NCBI GenBank assembly: GCA_027596075.1
Contig: JADGJC010000138.1
Coordinates: 37,995 to 101,994, forward strand
Length of the DNA stretch: 64,000 nt
Direction: 5' to 3'
DNA from: Rhizophlyctis rosea
Lineage: Eukaryota > Chytridiomycota > Chytridiomycetes > Rhizophlyctidales > Rhizophlyctidaceae
Shown here: in pieces, positions 45,180-57,217 of the stretch
How positions within the stretch are numbered: the first letter of the stretch is position 1
How the letters are laid out: each line of letters opens with the position of its first letter
Made by a program: the position numbers and the translations under genes
Notes under the pieces: generated by a model
What the model was told of the DNA's origin: nothing
What the model saw: the letters and a program-made list of their open reading frames with translations, nothing else
Databases searched by the model: none

Positions 45180-45898
45180 TCACAGGGAGAAGGCCGTTTT
45201 ATGCGTTGTGGAGCATGATGGAGATTGGAAGCGGTGTCTGCGTTCGATGATGACTGGTAGTTGAGCACGGCGGGATGAGAAGGGGTGGAAAGGGGAGGAT
45301 GATGGGGAAGCGTGGTATTGTATGTATTTGTGCTCTTCCTCTGCGCGGAGGAGGGAACCGATGCTGTTGGGAAGTTGTTGTAATCACTCGTCTGAGTCAT
45401 GGTGGAATTAGAACAAGACGAACGCATAATCCTTACCTGAGGAAGAAACCAAGCATAGCGCCGTGTTGAAGCATGTACGAGCCGATGGTGGACATGTATC
45501 CTTTGCCTGGTGCTGGACCGGCACTGCTCGTGGCAGGACATTAGCTTTTTATTAACGGTAAGAAGGCAATGCAAGAGATGAATAAACATTAACGTACCGT
45601 AGAACAGTCATTGATCCATACAAGAAACCGACACACATGCCGGCCGACCCTCCCATAATGAAACCTAGGACCCGGAAGAATGGTTCAGAGGGTCCATGTC
45701 TGGACAAAACAAAGAACTGTCGTAGATCCCGGCGCTAGGCGCTTACCCAGTTTCATCTTCTCCGCCCTTTTGTTCGTACACCATAGAGAGAAAGTGACTT
45801 AGTTATGCTGCGAGAAGGATCTGTGCCCAGTTGAGTACATACCAGGGAGGCAAGTTCAAGTCAGGGAGCTTGAGTTCGGGGATATCAGGGAGCTTCAT
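45180..45898 (-). CDS. MGR2: Mgr2/ROMO1-family mitochondrial inner membrane protein
   Basis: Five exons (45898-45843, 45766-45747, 45664-45598, 45526-45437, 45363-45180) join to 138 residues. The conserved core is the glycine-rich two-helix hairpin: WAEKMKLGFIMGGSAGMCVGFLYG, then STIGSYMLQHGAMLGFFLSIGSLLR, matching ROMO1/Mgr2 closely. The N-terminus MKLPDIPELKLPDLNLPP is a short Pro/Leu repeat. Mgr2 is a gatekeeper subunit of the TIM23 translocase that controls lateral release of preproteins; ROMO1 is its animal counterpart. After the core, the frame continues for ~50 residues of Ser/His/Arg-rich sequence (HASPSSSPFHPFSSRR), which is not typical and could be altered by a further intron. Divergent from TSC2. 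Confidence 0.88.
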
Positions 45899-46060
45899 TT
45901 TTGTAAAGTTAATGAGTTGTATAGTTAATGGGCAGCGAGGAGTGACAATTTACAGCAAAAGCTCTTAGACTTGGCCTGTGAGACTGTGAGACGTTGTTGT
46001 CTGCTGCGTGTGCATGTGGCTTGTTCCGGCTATTTTTGGCTGTGTGATTTACCAATTTGA

Positions 46061-46068
46061 TATAAAAG
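46061..46068 (+). promoter_or_regulatory. TATA box upstream of TSC2
   Basis: TATAAAAG at 46061-46068, about 110 bases before the TSC2 start, inside the 275-base divergent space shared with the MGR2-like gene. A possible 5' UTR splice acceptor (TTTCCTCAG) lies just before the ATG. Confidence 0.5.
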
Positions 46069-46173
46069 GCCTCCATTAGCGTGAACTAATCCAGCAGGCA
46101 AGCATAGGGTAGATAAAGTCATCATTTCATCTCGTGTTTGGTAACTGCAAGTGTATATCACTCTTTCCTCAGA

Positions 46174-49100
46174 ATGTCAACCTCACTGGATGCCCTCAAA
46201 GTAAGGCTCAAAGGCGGCGAGATCACCGCCCAGCCTCCACCCCACCAAACTGCAAGCGACACATCAACTACATCACAGCATGTTGGGAAGCTTCTTGACC
46301 AACTGCGCACGGCACAATCATATCCGGCCAAAATTCAGGCAGCTCGACAGCTGACAGATGCTCTGCACTCTTTCCCACCACCCGTTGATCTTTCAACCCT
46401 TTGGCGGGGCTTCGAACCTTTGGCACCAGCGACGGCCCCACTGGAAGCGCAAGCCGCCGCGATCGAGTTCGCGCAGAGGTGCTTAGAGCTCCATTATGAA
46501 GCTAGCCGGCCCTTACGGACGTCCATATTCACGCACTTGCTGCAAGGGAGAGCTTGGGAAGGGCGGGAGGACGATTGGGCTAGACTGCGTCTGTTACAAG
46601 CGCTTACGAAAGATGGGCGGGACACGGAGGGGGTTGAGTGGGGATTATCTCCGCTTTTAGCTCAATGGTTGCAGTCGATCCGAGTTGACGCCGGCGTCAA
46701 TGCATCGGGTGCCACGGAGGCAGGGGATATTGGGGAAATTGACGTGGTGTCATTGGCTACCAACGTATTGAAATTTTCCTCCATTCATCTGGAAAGAGAA
46801 CATATCTCCATGCTCATCCAATCAGCTTGCCAGTTTGGACGGGAGTCGGGAAGCGAAAAGATTGGCGGGAAGGTGTTGGAACTTGTGGATGGGGCTATTC
46901 GTTTCGGTGCTCTTCCACGGGATGTGATGACGGATGTTGTTGAAACGCTAGCTTTTACCGCTTCGGTTGGATCGTTGTTCGAAGGCACCTGGCATTGTAT
47001 GAGGAATTTGTTGGGATCCCATCGGTCGCAGCTCATATTCAGCATCCTGTGTTCCTTTTTTGACGTCCATGAAGGGCTACCGAAATCGCGGATACCAATC
47101 GTGTGCGGTGCCATGGAGCTTGTGAGTGGTGCCTGTTGGGACATGCCAGTGCCGACCGTCGCGTTCTCGGATTTGTATGTATTATCTTATCTGCAGCATT
47201 TGTCGGGGGTGGAAGTGGAGGTCATTGAATATGGAATACTGCGATGTTTGAACAGTATGGTGGTGGCGCATCGGAATGACCTGTCGACCATAGAGTGGGA
47301 TTTGTTCTTGGAAATTGTAGGGACGTTGACTCGTTGCTGGGTGCGGAAGGATGTCTTGGTTACGGATAAGGGATGGAAGTTGGGAGGGACCTTGACCAGC
47401 GTGCAAAATCCGACAATGACGATGTCCGTATTGAAGCTTCACAACACCACGTTGCTCGAATTAGAACGCATCTACTGCCACGATACGCATTACTCAGCGT
47501 CGACATTCTATGATCATTTGGTCCCCGTCATCCCTATACTGTCGGAACCGTTCGCGTTGGCATTGCTGGATAATTATGCATCACGGATCAATCAATGCGA
47601 CGGATGGGCGGACTTGTTGAAGCAACTGCTAGTCAGCTCATTCTACACGGAAACAAGGACATCTATAAGGGCGCGGGCGTTAGAGTTGGTGAATGAATCA
47701 TGGTTGTCAGCTCAAGCTGGCGAAAAGGAGGGCCTTCTGGAGCATGTCATCCTCCCGCTGTTGCGCCATTTGCCGGAGGAAGGAAGTTCCAATATCGTAA
47801 CAGGGACCCTGAATTTCGTCCGTCTTGTCATGGAGGGGATGGAGGGCGAAGATTTCCATGCGGTGTTGACTTTGTTATTGGCGGCGACGGGGGGTCGGCA
47901 TGCGCAGTCACAGGATGCGAATAAGCGGCATGAAGTGACAAGGATTGCACATCGGTGCGTACGGCTGTTGCTTGAGTTATTTGCGAGTACTGCGGTCAGC
48001 CGGCCGGACCGCGGCTGTTTGGATATTTTCAAGTGAGTGGAAAATCGGAATCGGTTTTCAATTACCGCCACGCCAACACTCCTTTTGATATAGGCACGTC
48101 ATCTCCTTGTCAACGTCGGCATTCGTAGATCCTTCAATTCGATCTCTTTCCGTAGCATTCCTTTTGGGTTTGAGGGCGGATAATCGAGGCAGATTAGTCC
48201 TCCCGCAGCTCGGTAACTTGTTGGTTGAGCACGATCAAGAGGAGGAGACGGCTGCGCATGGATTGGTGGCTGGTCGTGGGGCGGGGGAGATGGGCCAGGG
48301 AAATGCAACTCCAATGCGGAGCTGTCCCAAAGTTGGTGTGGGGTCAGGCGGTGACTATGCTGCGTCTATAGGTGTAAAAGTCACAGAAGGTGAAAGGGAA
48401 ATGGTCGAAGTCAGCACACTCGCGGACGCTTCGGAAAATGATGGGATGATGATCCTGCCCATCGGAGACTACGTCGACGGCTTGATTCTCATCCTATCTT
48501 CCGAGAAGAATTGGTCCCTATATTCGGCGGTTCTGAAAGAGTTACCCTCGCAACTTCAAAATGTAACGCTGTTTCGGGGAATCAAAGGGCAGATTGGAAA
48601 GTTGCGAGTGGTTGTTTGTGATACAATCCAGAATGAGAAGGCAGCCGCAACAGTCATAGACATGCCGCCGCAGATTCGGAAGACAGAGGTCTATCTCCTC
48701 GCCTTCAAAGTTTTGACGTCATTACTTGGACATCGGTCACATTTCTCCAGACAGCAACAAGACGAAATACTGCAAACGTTTCAGATTGGTCTGAACCGAT
48801 GGCCAAACGTCGCAAAGCATTGCATGCATGCTCTCACCCTGGCTCTGTCCGAAATGCCCAGCAACATGGCGAAGCTTTTGCCCAGCACGCTCCTGAAGGT
48901 GTCCCAAACGATGTCGGCTACGTCCGGAGTACACAACCTGGAGTTCCTTGCCGCCCTCGCACCGAAAAAGGATTTATGCGTCAACTTCACGGAGGCCGAC
49001 TTCAAGCGCATCTTCGGTGTTGCTCTTCAGTTCATCCACTCACCCCCCACCATCTCTTCGAATGCATCACCCGCTGTGTCTGCAACTTCCCAATATATCG

Positions 49101-50782
49101 TTTCGCTGGCATATGAAGTCTTGCTGACTTGGTTCGTATCCCTCCGCATCGCCGAAAGACGGAAATGCGTTCCCTTCATCCTGCACTACCTCCTCCTTAC
49201 CGGCGATTCAGTCAAAGGGAAGGAATTGGATGAGAATGTAGAGTTAGTTCTTGACCTGCTGGTCCAAAACACGTATGCGGATTGCTTGCCCAAACCCCCC
49301 GATCGTCCGACGCAGTCAAATCTCAGCAACAGCATTGATAAACCATCGAGCCGCACATGGATTCAAGGAAATGCTTTGGTCACCATACGGCTAACGGAAC
49401 AGGAGGGTTGGTGTGAAATGACGATCAAACGGCCAACAGGAGTGGTATCATTTTGGACCCGATTAGAAAATAGATTGAAGTTAGATAATTCATCGTTCGT
49501 GCCTCTCCCGGCACCTTTGGAAAAGGATGTGGAGCCGTTGAGACGGATGGGATCGCTCGGTAGCAGTCGAAGTCAGGGTAGGCGGGGCAGTGACGGAACA
49601 ACAACGGCCATCAGACCAATCAGGCGACCTTCTTTCAAGGAAGTGCCCAAGATGAAAACCGCTCGATCAGCTTCCATATCATCGCTTGGTGAACATAATC
49701 AACTGCCGGCGAGTTCGCTCGACGACGAGGACTACCAACCAATGGCGACTTCTTCCACACTTCCTCGTCCGCCTCACAGATACAATCCTACCGAACACGT
49801 CGATCAACCATTGCCCCTCCGTCGCGGTCGATCGTTATCGTTACACGGTTCTTCCAAAGTTTTGCCCGACCTACAGCCCCTCGATCCAAGTTCCACCCTT
49901 CCACCACTGTCTCCGTTTAAACGAGATGATCAAATAGCGTTGGACCCGAGCTTTATCATGCTTCAGTTGCTCTCATATCCAAACACGGCATCAACATCAA
50001 ATCCCAAACCATTACCGACGGACGACGCTACCACCCGTGCAATCTCTGTCCTGGACCGTACGCCAATAGTAGATTTGCACAAAATCGGGGTAGTGTATGC
50101 CGGACAAGGTCAAAGCACTGAAGCGGAAATGTTGGCGAATTGTGCGGGATCTTCATTCTACGGAGCATTCCTGCGATCCATTGGACGGTTGGTGCGCCTC
50201 AAGGATTGCAAGGAAGTGTATACAGGAGGCCTGGATACGAGCGAGGACTTTGACGGAAAGTACGCCATCTACAACCAAAACCACCTCGTTCAAACCATCT
50301 TCCATTGTCCCACGCTCATGCCAACTCTCGACCACGATCCCCACTGTACCGGGAAAAAGCGACATATTGGGAACGACTTCGTCACCGTGATATGGAATGA
50401 AAGCGGCCTTCCTTTCCGATTCGACACCATTCCATCTCAATTCAATTTTGTGAACATCATCATCGAACCTGCCGGCTCCATCTCGAAAAGTGCCCTGGAC
50501 GATTACGAAAATCACCTGTTCACCGTTTCGGCGCAATTCCGGGATGGGATGCCTGAAGTTGGGGCGCTGGGGGATCCGAAACTGATATCGGGTGAATCAT
50601 TGGGGGCGTTCATTACAGGAACGGCGGTGCACTGTAACATGTTTTCCCAAATCTTTTGGCAGTGCATAAGTGGGAACACGCATGTTAACAATGCGAAGGA
50701 GCGACTGCGGCAAATCAAGCGGATGAAAGAAAGGGCAATAAGTGGAGGATCAAATCAACTAGATTTTAGTTCATTTACGTAG
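46174..50782 (+). CDS. TSC2: Tuberin (TSC2), Rheb GTPase-activating protein
   Basis: Two long exons (46174-48032, 48094-50782) give 1515 residues. The first ~1200 residues are helical repeats like the tuberin N-terminal and tuberin domains (for example WDLFLEIVGTLTRCWVRKDV, and VLKLHNTTLLELERIYCHDTHY), followed by a Ser/Arg/Pro-rich linker with many RRxS sites (SLGSSRSQGRRGS, RPIRRPSFKE) that look like AGC-kinase targets. The C-terminal Rap/Ran-GAP domain is intact: HKIGVVYAGQGQ, GSSFYGAFLRSIGRLVRL, YTGGLDTSEDFDGKYAIY, KKRHIGNDFVTVIWNESG with the catalytic asparagine thumb (IGNDF), and FDTIPSQFNFVNI. With TSC1 it turns Rheb off and so limits TORC1. Confidence 0.95.
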
Positions 50783-51271
50783 TGGCAACATACAAACGTG
50801 CGTGTTTGGAAAGCTTTATCGGTAACATACAAGAGTCGAGACCGATTTACCTATTCCAGCTGGCGTTCAAATGGGTGTTTATTTGTAAATAATTGTAAAT
50901 AAACGCAGAAGTCCCATCGCTAAGGTGATTTAAAAATGGATTAACGTGAGGTTGACCGTCATCTGCGGTATCTCGAGGCTCATTGAGTCATAGTCTCTCC
51001 TCTGTCCTACCTACTCTGGTCGATGGACCGAGATAGAGCTCGCTGTTGAAGGGGTGACACCAGCCACAACTTCACAAGTCAGACGAGCCAGACCTGATCC
51101 GGTGCCGGGAAATTTGTGCTCCTCCCTTCCCTCCTTCCTTCTCTTCCAATCCCACTTTCCTACAGATCTGCACTGTTGTTTCGAACTGTGAACCAAAGGA
51201 GATTGACACAAAACGGACGTTTTTGTCCTGGAGGGATACGGTCGCGTCATAACGTTTCCCTTGTCGCGACA
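50783..51271. other. Intergenic region between TSC2 and exportin-7
   Basis: 489 bases between two plus-strand genes; should hold the TSC2 terminator and the XPO7 promoter. A duplicated TTGTAAATAA-type sequence (50884-50901) lies just after TSC2 and may be part of the polyadenylation region. Confidence 0.4.
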
Positions 51272-54200
51272 ATGGCTCACGATGATCTCGCTACACTGAG
51301 GCTAATTGAGGAAGGTAAGAAACTCACCAGGAGTTCCCCGCTTATTGGTTGGCAGTCGCCCAAGCATGGAAGCTAAGCGCAGAGACGACGGTTGCTGTCA
51401 GCTTGTTTCAGGTTTTACTCTCCGACCAAACCGTCCGACCAACAGGAAGCAGAATTAGCTCTTGCAGTGCATTTTCCCACCTTCAGGTTCGTACTGCGTA
51501 ATGTTGGAAGTGGTCAACTTGCTCAAGAAGAAAGGTATTCAATTACATGCAGCGATTCCACCTTCGCAACCATATCAAATGCCTCCCCTACTTCTCCGTT
51601 GACGCCATATCAATCGGTCGGGCACTCCCAGCTTGTTTTGGAACGATCGACATCCCCATATGCGTTGATGTTTGCCACTGCCCATCTTAAGACGCTGGTG
51701 AACAGTCACTTTACACTATTTCCACTGGAGCAACGCATTGAGTTGAGTAGGTGTCATGAGGGGCGTTCTCTATGACAAAATCTTGAAAACTTCAACACGT
51801 TCCTCCACAGGAAATTTCGTGCTACAATACCTCAGTCAGCACCTTGAAATCCCACCATTTCTTGCATCCAATTTGGCTCAACTCTATTGTGTCATAACGA
51901 AATTGGGGTGGTTTGATTCTGACGATTTCAGAACCTCTATCAGTGACGTTCAAAATGTCATTCAGGTTATTGGCAGTTTTGTGGAAGCATATGCGGAAGC
52001 TCCAAGCCTAATGAGACTTCAGACAGATCCGAAGTTTTCTGTGATGGGAATGAAATTGTTGGGCTTACTTGTTGGTGAAATGAATCAACCCACAGCATCT
52101 CTGAAGGCTGGTGCCCGTCATCGAAAAGCAGGCAAGTTCACGTTCTCGTCATATACCGAGACGACGTGCTAACCGCATGCCCGTCATTTAGCTGTAAACT
52201 TCCGCGATCAGTACCTTCTGTCAATATTCCGAACAGGTATTGGGATGCTCACACAAATTCGAGATCGGCAGTTGAGTGTATCGAAAGGTGTGTCAATTGT
52301 CGAGGTTTCAATTAAATCGCCATTGCGATGTTACTGATGGCACCCAGACGCCGCGTTGCAGGAGGCCACATTGACGTTGATCAAGAACTGTCTCCTTTTT
52401 GATTTCATTGGTAAGCCCAATTCACGATTGGAGTACAAATCACAATGATGTAACCAGGTCTGCAGGGACCAACCCTGACGAATCATTTGAGGACGTTGGA
52501 AGCATTCAGGTACATATGTGTCTTTCACTCTGTGTACAACGCGCTCCGGCCTCATCATGCCAATGTTGAAGATTCCATCGAATTGGCGCAGTGTGATCAC
52601 GGATCTTGAGACATTGCAGCTGTTTTACGACACTTACAAATTCTTGCCTCCGCCAATTTCGAGTCTTGTTCTGGAATGCCTATCCTTACTCATATCTACG
52701 AGGCGGTCTCTATTCAATGAGGAGGAGAAAGGCAAATTCCTGTCCTGGACGCTGCAGGCCACGTCGGACATTCTGCGTAGCTCGTTTGGCCTTAACGATG
52801 ACGGTAACTTGCACGGTACGTACGTTGCAAAACGTTGAATGTGTACCTTGTCTGAAAATTGAGCAGAGTTTTGTCGTATGCTGCCGAGAATAAAGACTGT
52901 CAATCAGTTGAGCGAAATTATTGAAAAGCCGATGTACGCCGATTGGATTGAGCTGGTCACGAACTTTACCATGCAAAGCTTTGAAGCTCTTGATGTAGGA
53001 ATTCAATCGTTTCTCAGCCTTTTGCCTTTGAAGCGCACTGACTGATCGTGATGTGTTCGGCAGTGGAAAGAAAATAGCGTGACGTTCTTGTTGACATTTT
53101 GGAACAAGATGTGTGCATCTGTTCCGGCGTCTGGGCAGGCTCGTTCCGTAGCTTACGACCGCCTTGAGGAACTGGCAGTGCAGGTCACTGGTGATGTGTC
53201 CATGACGAACCATTCTCAAGTTCACAAAGATCTTAGGTGGCACAAGCATTTGTTACCTCTCGCTTCAATTCCGTAGACAGTGTAGAACCTGGAGGTATGT
53301 TTTCTCCACCTAATTCCTCGTTGATTCTCAAATTAAATGCCTCAACGCAGCGTCAATATTTGAGGAAGAAGGCAACTTGATATCCCTGTTGGAACTGCTT
53401 GCGGTGGTCGCGCGGCTGCGCTATGATGATATTTGCGCATTCCTTTCGACCGCTTTCGATAATTTGGCACACCAGTATCAGCAGATTTTCGTGGTATGCA
53501 GCAGCAACGATGCCCTTACGCGTCAGAGCCCGCCCTGATCTCCACACTGTCAGATGTCTAAGCAAGGCAATGGGCGCATGAATAATTCACTTTTGCAACG
53601 TGTAATCGGTAAGCAAAATATGTCCTTCATCACACCTCACGTTCACCAAGTTAATTCATGTTTCAGCCAAGTTCACATGGTAACGTGTGTGACGTCAATG
53701 TTATGAATATGGTCATACCAACCGATTGCACAGGCTCATTTACATTATGGGCGCTCTTGTCGGTGCACGGTGAGGTCGATTTTGAAATGCTCATAATGCC
53801 GATTGAGTGTCTAATTCTCCTGATAGCACTCCGTATCAAAGTGGAGAAGACCAGGACACGCGTGACGGAGGTGCGTTAGTTCATTTCAGCTTGTCGTACT
53901 TCGAAGACTCTCTTACATCTAGCAAATTTGAGATTTGACATGTAGAGTCATTCAGGTGAGCCACCCTACTCATGTTCAATTCGGTGAGTGGGGAAGACTG
54001 ACACACGACTTTCGCAATCCATTAGCTTATCGACGTCACCCGCCAAACACTCTTGATGGTATGCTGTGCCTTTTCCCTCTTGGAATGTCGGTGATATCAT
54101 TCAGACTAATCGTTGCTTCAGCGGGATGATCCACTTGTTGACCAAGATTTGGAAGGTGCATTCATCTTCTTCCTCCTCCAATTCAAGAAGAGCCATTTAG

Positions 54201-56526
54201 GTGGGTGTTGGTCGACACAGTCATGGTTCCTTTCCTCATACAAACCATCCAACAGGCGAACTGACGCACAAAAGCTACAAGTTGTATGCTGTTTTGGGGG
54301 AGCAATTGGGGATCAAAGATCAATCACAGGTTGGATGTCAATTAGCGATCAAAGGTTATCAGTGCATAGTTGACTCAGCCTTCCTGCAGATGCTTGATGT
54401 TGTCGCACAAAAGCTGTGAGTAGCCGCCACATTGATAAATCGTAATGATGTTGAAAGCTTGATTTGTACAAATTCAGGTGCAACAATCTCAAATACTGCT
54501 GGTCCCTAGACAAGGTTATATATGGCACCGTCACCCTATTGAAAGATATCTCGAGCGGGTAAGTCGCCTTTCGCAAGATTTTTTTTCCTGATTTTTACGG
54601 TCTAATGCCTACTTGACAGCTATAACTCCGTCAAAGGTCTTCGGAAGACCGACACAGCCAGGTAGAGACATGAAGATTTTTCCGTTGGTGCATGTTGTCC
54701 TCACAGAAATTTGAAGCCTTCTTTTGGGGAACCACACCGCCGATCATTTTCCGTTTCTGGACAACCCTGCGAATCGTGCAAGTCGCTCAATATATTATAA
54801 CGCGCTGACCAGACTTCTGTTCGCATCTGATACAAATACCGAAATGGAGTTTCTTGAGTTTAGCAAGCCTTTCTCCCTCCGCTTGGACGAGTTGGTGCGA
54901 CTGAGCGATCTGTCCTCACTCTCAGATCAGCGAGTACAGGTATTTCTATTTGCATGATTGACGCATAACAATGATGGAGAAGCTATTCTCATAGTCACCG
55001 ATTGATTTATTTTGTTGTGTCCAGATGGTACTGGACGGCATTTTCCGTGATCTGCGGTATGAGAAATCATGGCTTCCATTCAATGCACAGATGACTGACT
55101 CGTTCCACAGCGGGATCTGCTCGGCATGCGTGACGAAAAAGCATTACGGATACCTCTTTGACTGGTTTCAACCTTACACACCTATCCTTTTAAACGGACT
55201 GCAAGCCAATGCCGCCAAGCCTGTTGCGATTCAAATGCTGAGGTTTTTGAGCGAGTTCGTTCACAATCAAACCAATGTGAGTGTATCGCGTCGTATTCGC
55301 AAAACATGCCCATCTCACGGAGAGTACAATTCACAGCGTTTGGCTTTTGACGTTTCCTCCGTAAATGGGATTTTATTATTTCGGGAAACCAGCAAAATTC
55401 TAATGGCATATGGGCGCCACATTCTCACCCGGAATGTTGACTCTTCCCGTCTATGGCAGGACAAATATAAGGGGATGACCATCTGCTTGTGAGCTTGCCG
55501 TTGAACTTCATCTGCAATAAGCACGAACTAACTCTTATGACATCAGCAACATTTTGCGGCATTCCATCGGTGGCCGATATGTCAATTTTGGTGTGTACGA
55601 ATTATACTCCGACCCAACGCTGAGTAATGCTCGTGCAATATTCTACGAAATGATGATGAGCATCCCCATGAATGATCTGATGGTGAGGGGACGGAGTCAG
55701 CAATAACAGTGTACATGTTGAGACTGACCAGTCGTTTCCAGGTCCACCCAAAACTGACAATTGTAAGAGGTCTGCTCATCTAGACTTGATGCCCATTTTG
55801 CTGACCAGGCAGATAGGCTTTCTTCTCGCTTATCGAAGCATTCACTCAAGAGCAATTCTTGTTCCTGAAGGACATCTCAACGGATTCCTTCACTTACATT
55901 GTGCACGCGTGCGCCGAGGGCGTGAAGGCACAAGAGAACGTATCGTCATTAGCTTGCGCGATTATCGACAACATTGCATCGTTTGTTGTCCGCCAAACGA
56001 TGCTGAGCAAGCCCATATCACATACTCTGTTCCTGCGCGCCGAAGAGCAGCTGCAATTATTTACGTTATTGATGAGCCGGATCTTGGACATCGTGCTCCT
56101 TGAGGATACAACCAACAATTGGTCAATGACAAGACCGTTACTTCCACTGGTGTTGATCAATAGAGCGGTATGTAACTCATCGTGACATCAAGCTTTGCCC
56201 CCTTGCACTTACTTCACTGAACATCAGTATTGGGAGTTTTACATTTCCACCTTGGTCAACGGGCAGTTGGAGGGGCGCCGAGAGGCAGTTGCAACGGTGC
56301 GTATGCGGAACTTCCATTCGTAATGTCCTGTAATGTGAACTGATTTTCTTTTTGTTTTTTTTGGTAGGCTCTTGCAAAAATCATGGACGGGATTGAGCTC
56401 AACCTCTTACCCGCCAACAAAGACAGATTTACGCAATCCCTTCTCAGTTTCCGACGAGAGATGCAACAAATGCAGATCACACTAATACTGCCGCCAGAAT
56501 TGAGACAGAGTGTAGACACACTGTAG
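51272..56526 (+). CDS. XPO7: Exportin-7 (RanBP16) nuclear transport receptor
   Basis: A gene with many short exons. It opens MAHDDLATLRLIEEACFRFYSPTKPSDQQEAELAL and ends LRQSVDTL. Segments match exportin-7 along its length: LAQLYCVITKLGWFDSDDFRTSISDV, HRKAAVNFRDQYLLSIFRTG, NCLLFDFIGTNPDES, IPSNWRSVITDLETLQLFYDTY, RRSLFNEEEKGKFLSW, FPFLDNPANRASRSIYYNALTRLLF, GYLFDWFQPYTPILL, FDVSSVNGILLFRETSKILMAYG, GRYVNFGVYELYSDP, NNWSMTRPLLPLVLINRAYWEFY, and AKIMDGIELNLLPANKDRFTQSLLSFRREMQ. Exportin-7 is a RanGTP-dependent karyopherin with HEAT repeats. It is absent from most yeasts and filamentous ascomycetes but present in plants, animals and some early fungi, which helps place the organism. The exact ends of several exons between 53.3 and 54.7 kb were not resolved. 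Confidence 0.93.
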
Positions 56527-57217
56527 AAGAGATAAGTGGGGCCCTTTATGCATCACCCATCAATGTACATAGTATAGATTCATCTGAAGATATCCAAATC
56601 CCAAGTTGGTCAGGCAACATTGAAAGCAGGTGTTGAGTTCCCAGATTCCTCTTCGTGCCTCATTGACCATCCTGCGTCGTTAGCGTCTTACCTAGAAGGT
56701 TGCGAATGGCAGAATTATGATATTAGCAAGCAAGTCGGTGCTTGAGATCATCATCTTCTTGAACGGATCCATATGATAAGCTAGCCATCATTGTTTGGAG
56801 CAGGAGCGAAGCAGACTGATGCACGAAGACGTGAGGATTATTTGGATCGTAGCACCGCCACCAGCACGCCAGGGTCCAATTTACGATGTGGGTTGCTGGG
56901 CGCAGCAGCAACAGCCTGTGCCACATGTGTCGTTGAGGTCATCCTCTTGTTGGGCCCGAAGAGGCTGGCTGAAGGTGGAAAGGCCTGACCCACATGAACT
57001 TGCAACCCAAGTCGACTTGCAATTGACTGGCAACTTTGGTGTTTGCTTCCCATGGCCCAACGAACTCATACTCAAAACTATACAATTTTCCCCATCACCT
57101 TCCGACAGAGTCAAGTTTGAAAGTCTTCCTGAATAGATAGAGGAATACCGCCCGGACTTGCGTCTGCGAAGTTCGAACGGACCGGACCACCTGTGGTGTT
57201 TTTCGATCTGCTAGACC
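56527..57217. other. Intergenic region between XPO7 and the HECT ligase
   Basis: About 690 bases. It should hold the XPO7 terminator and the HECT gene promoter, and probably its first exon, which I could not define. Frames at 56791-57136 show no family pattern. Confidence 0.4.

Noticed and set aside
56791..57136. Overlapping frames between XPO7 and the HECT gene
   Set aside because: Several overlapping frames of similar length on both strands, as expected by chance; no link by splicing to the HECT exons could be shown.
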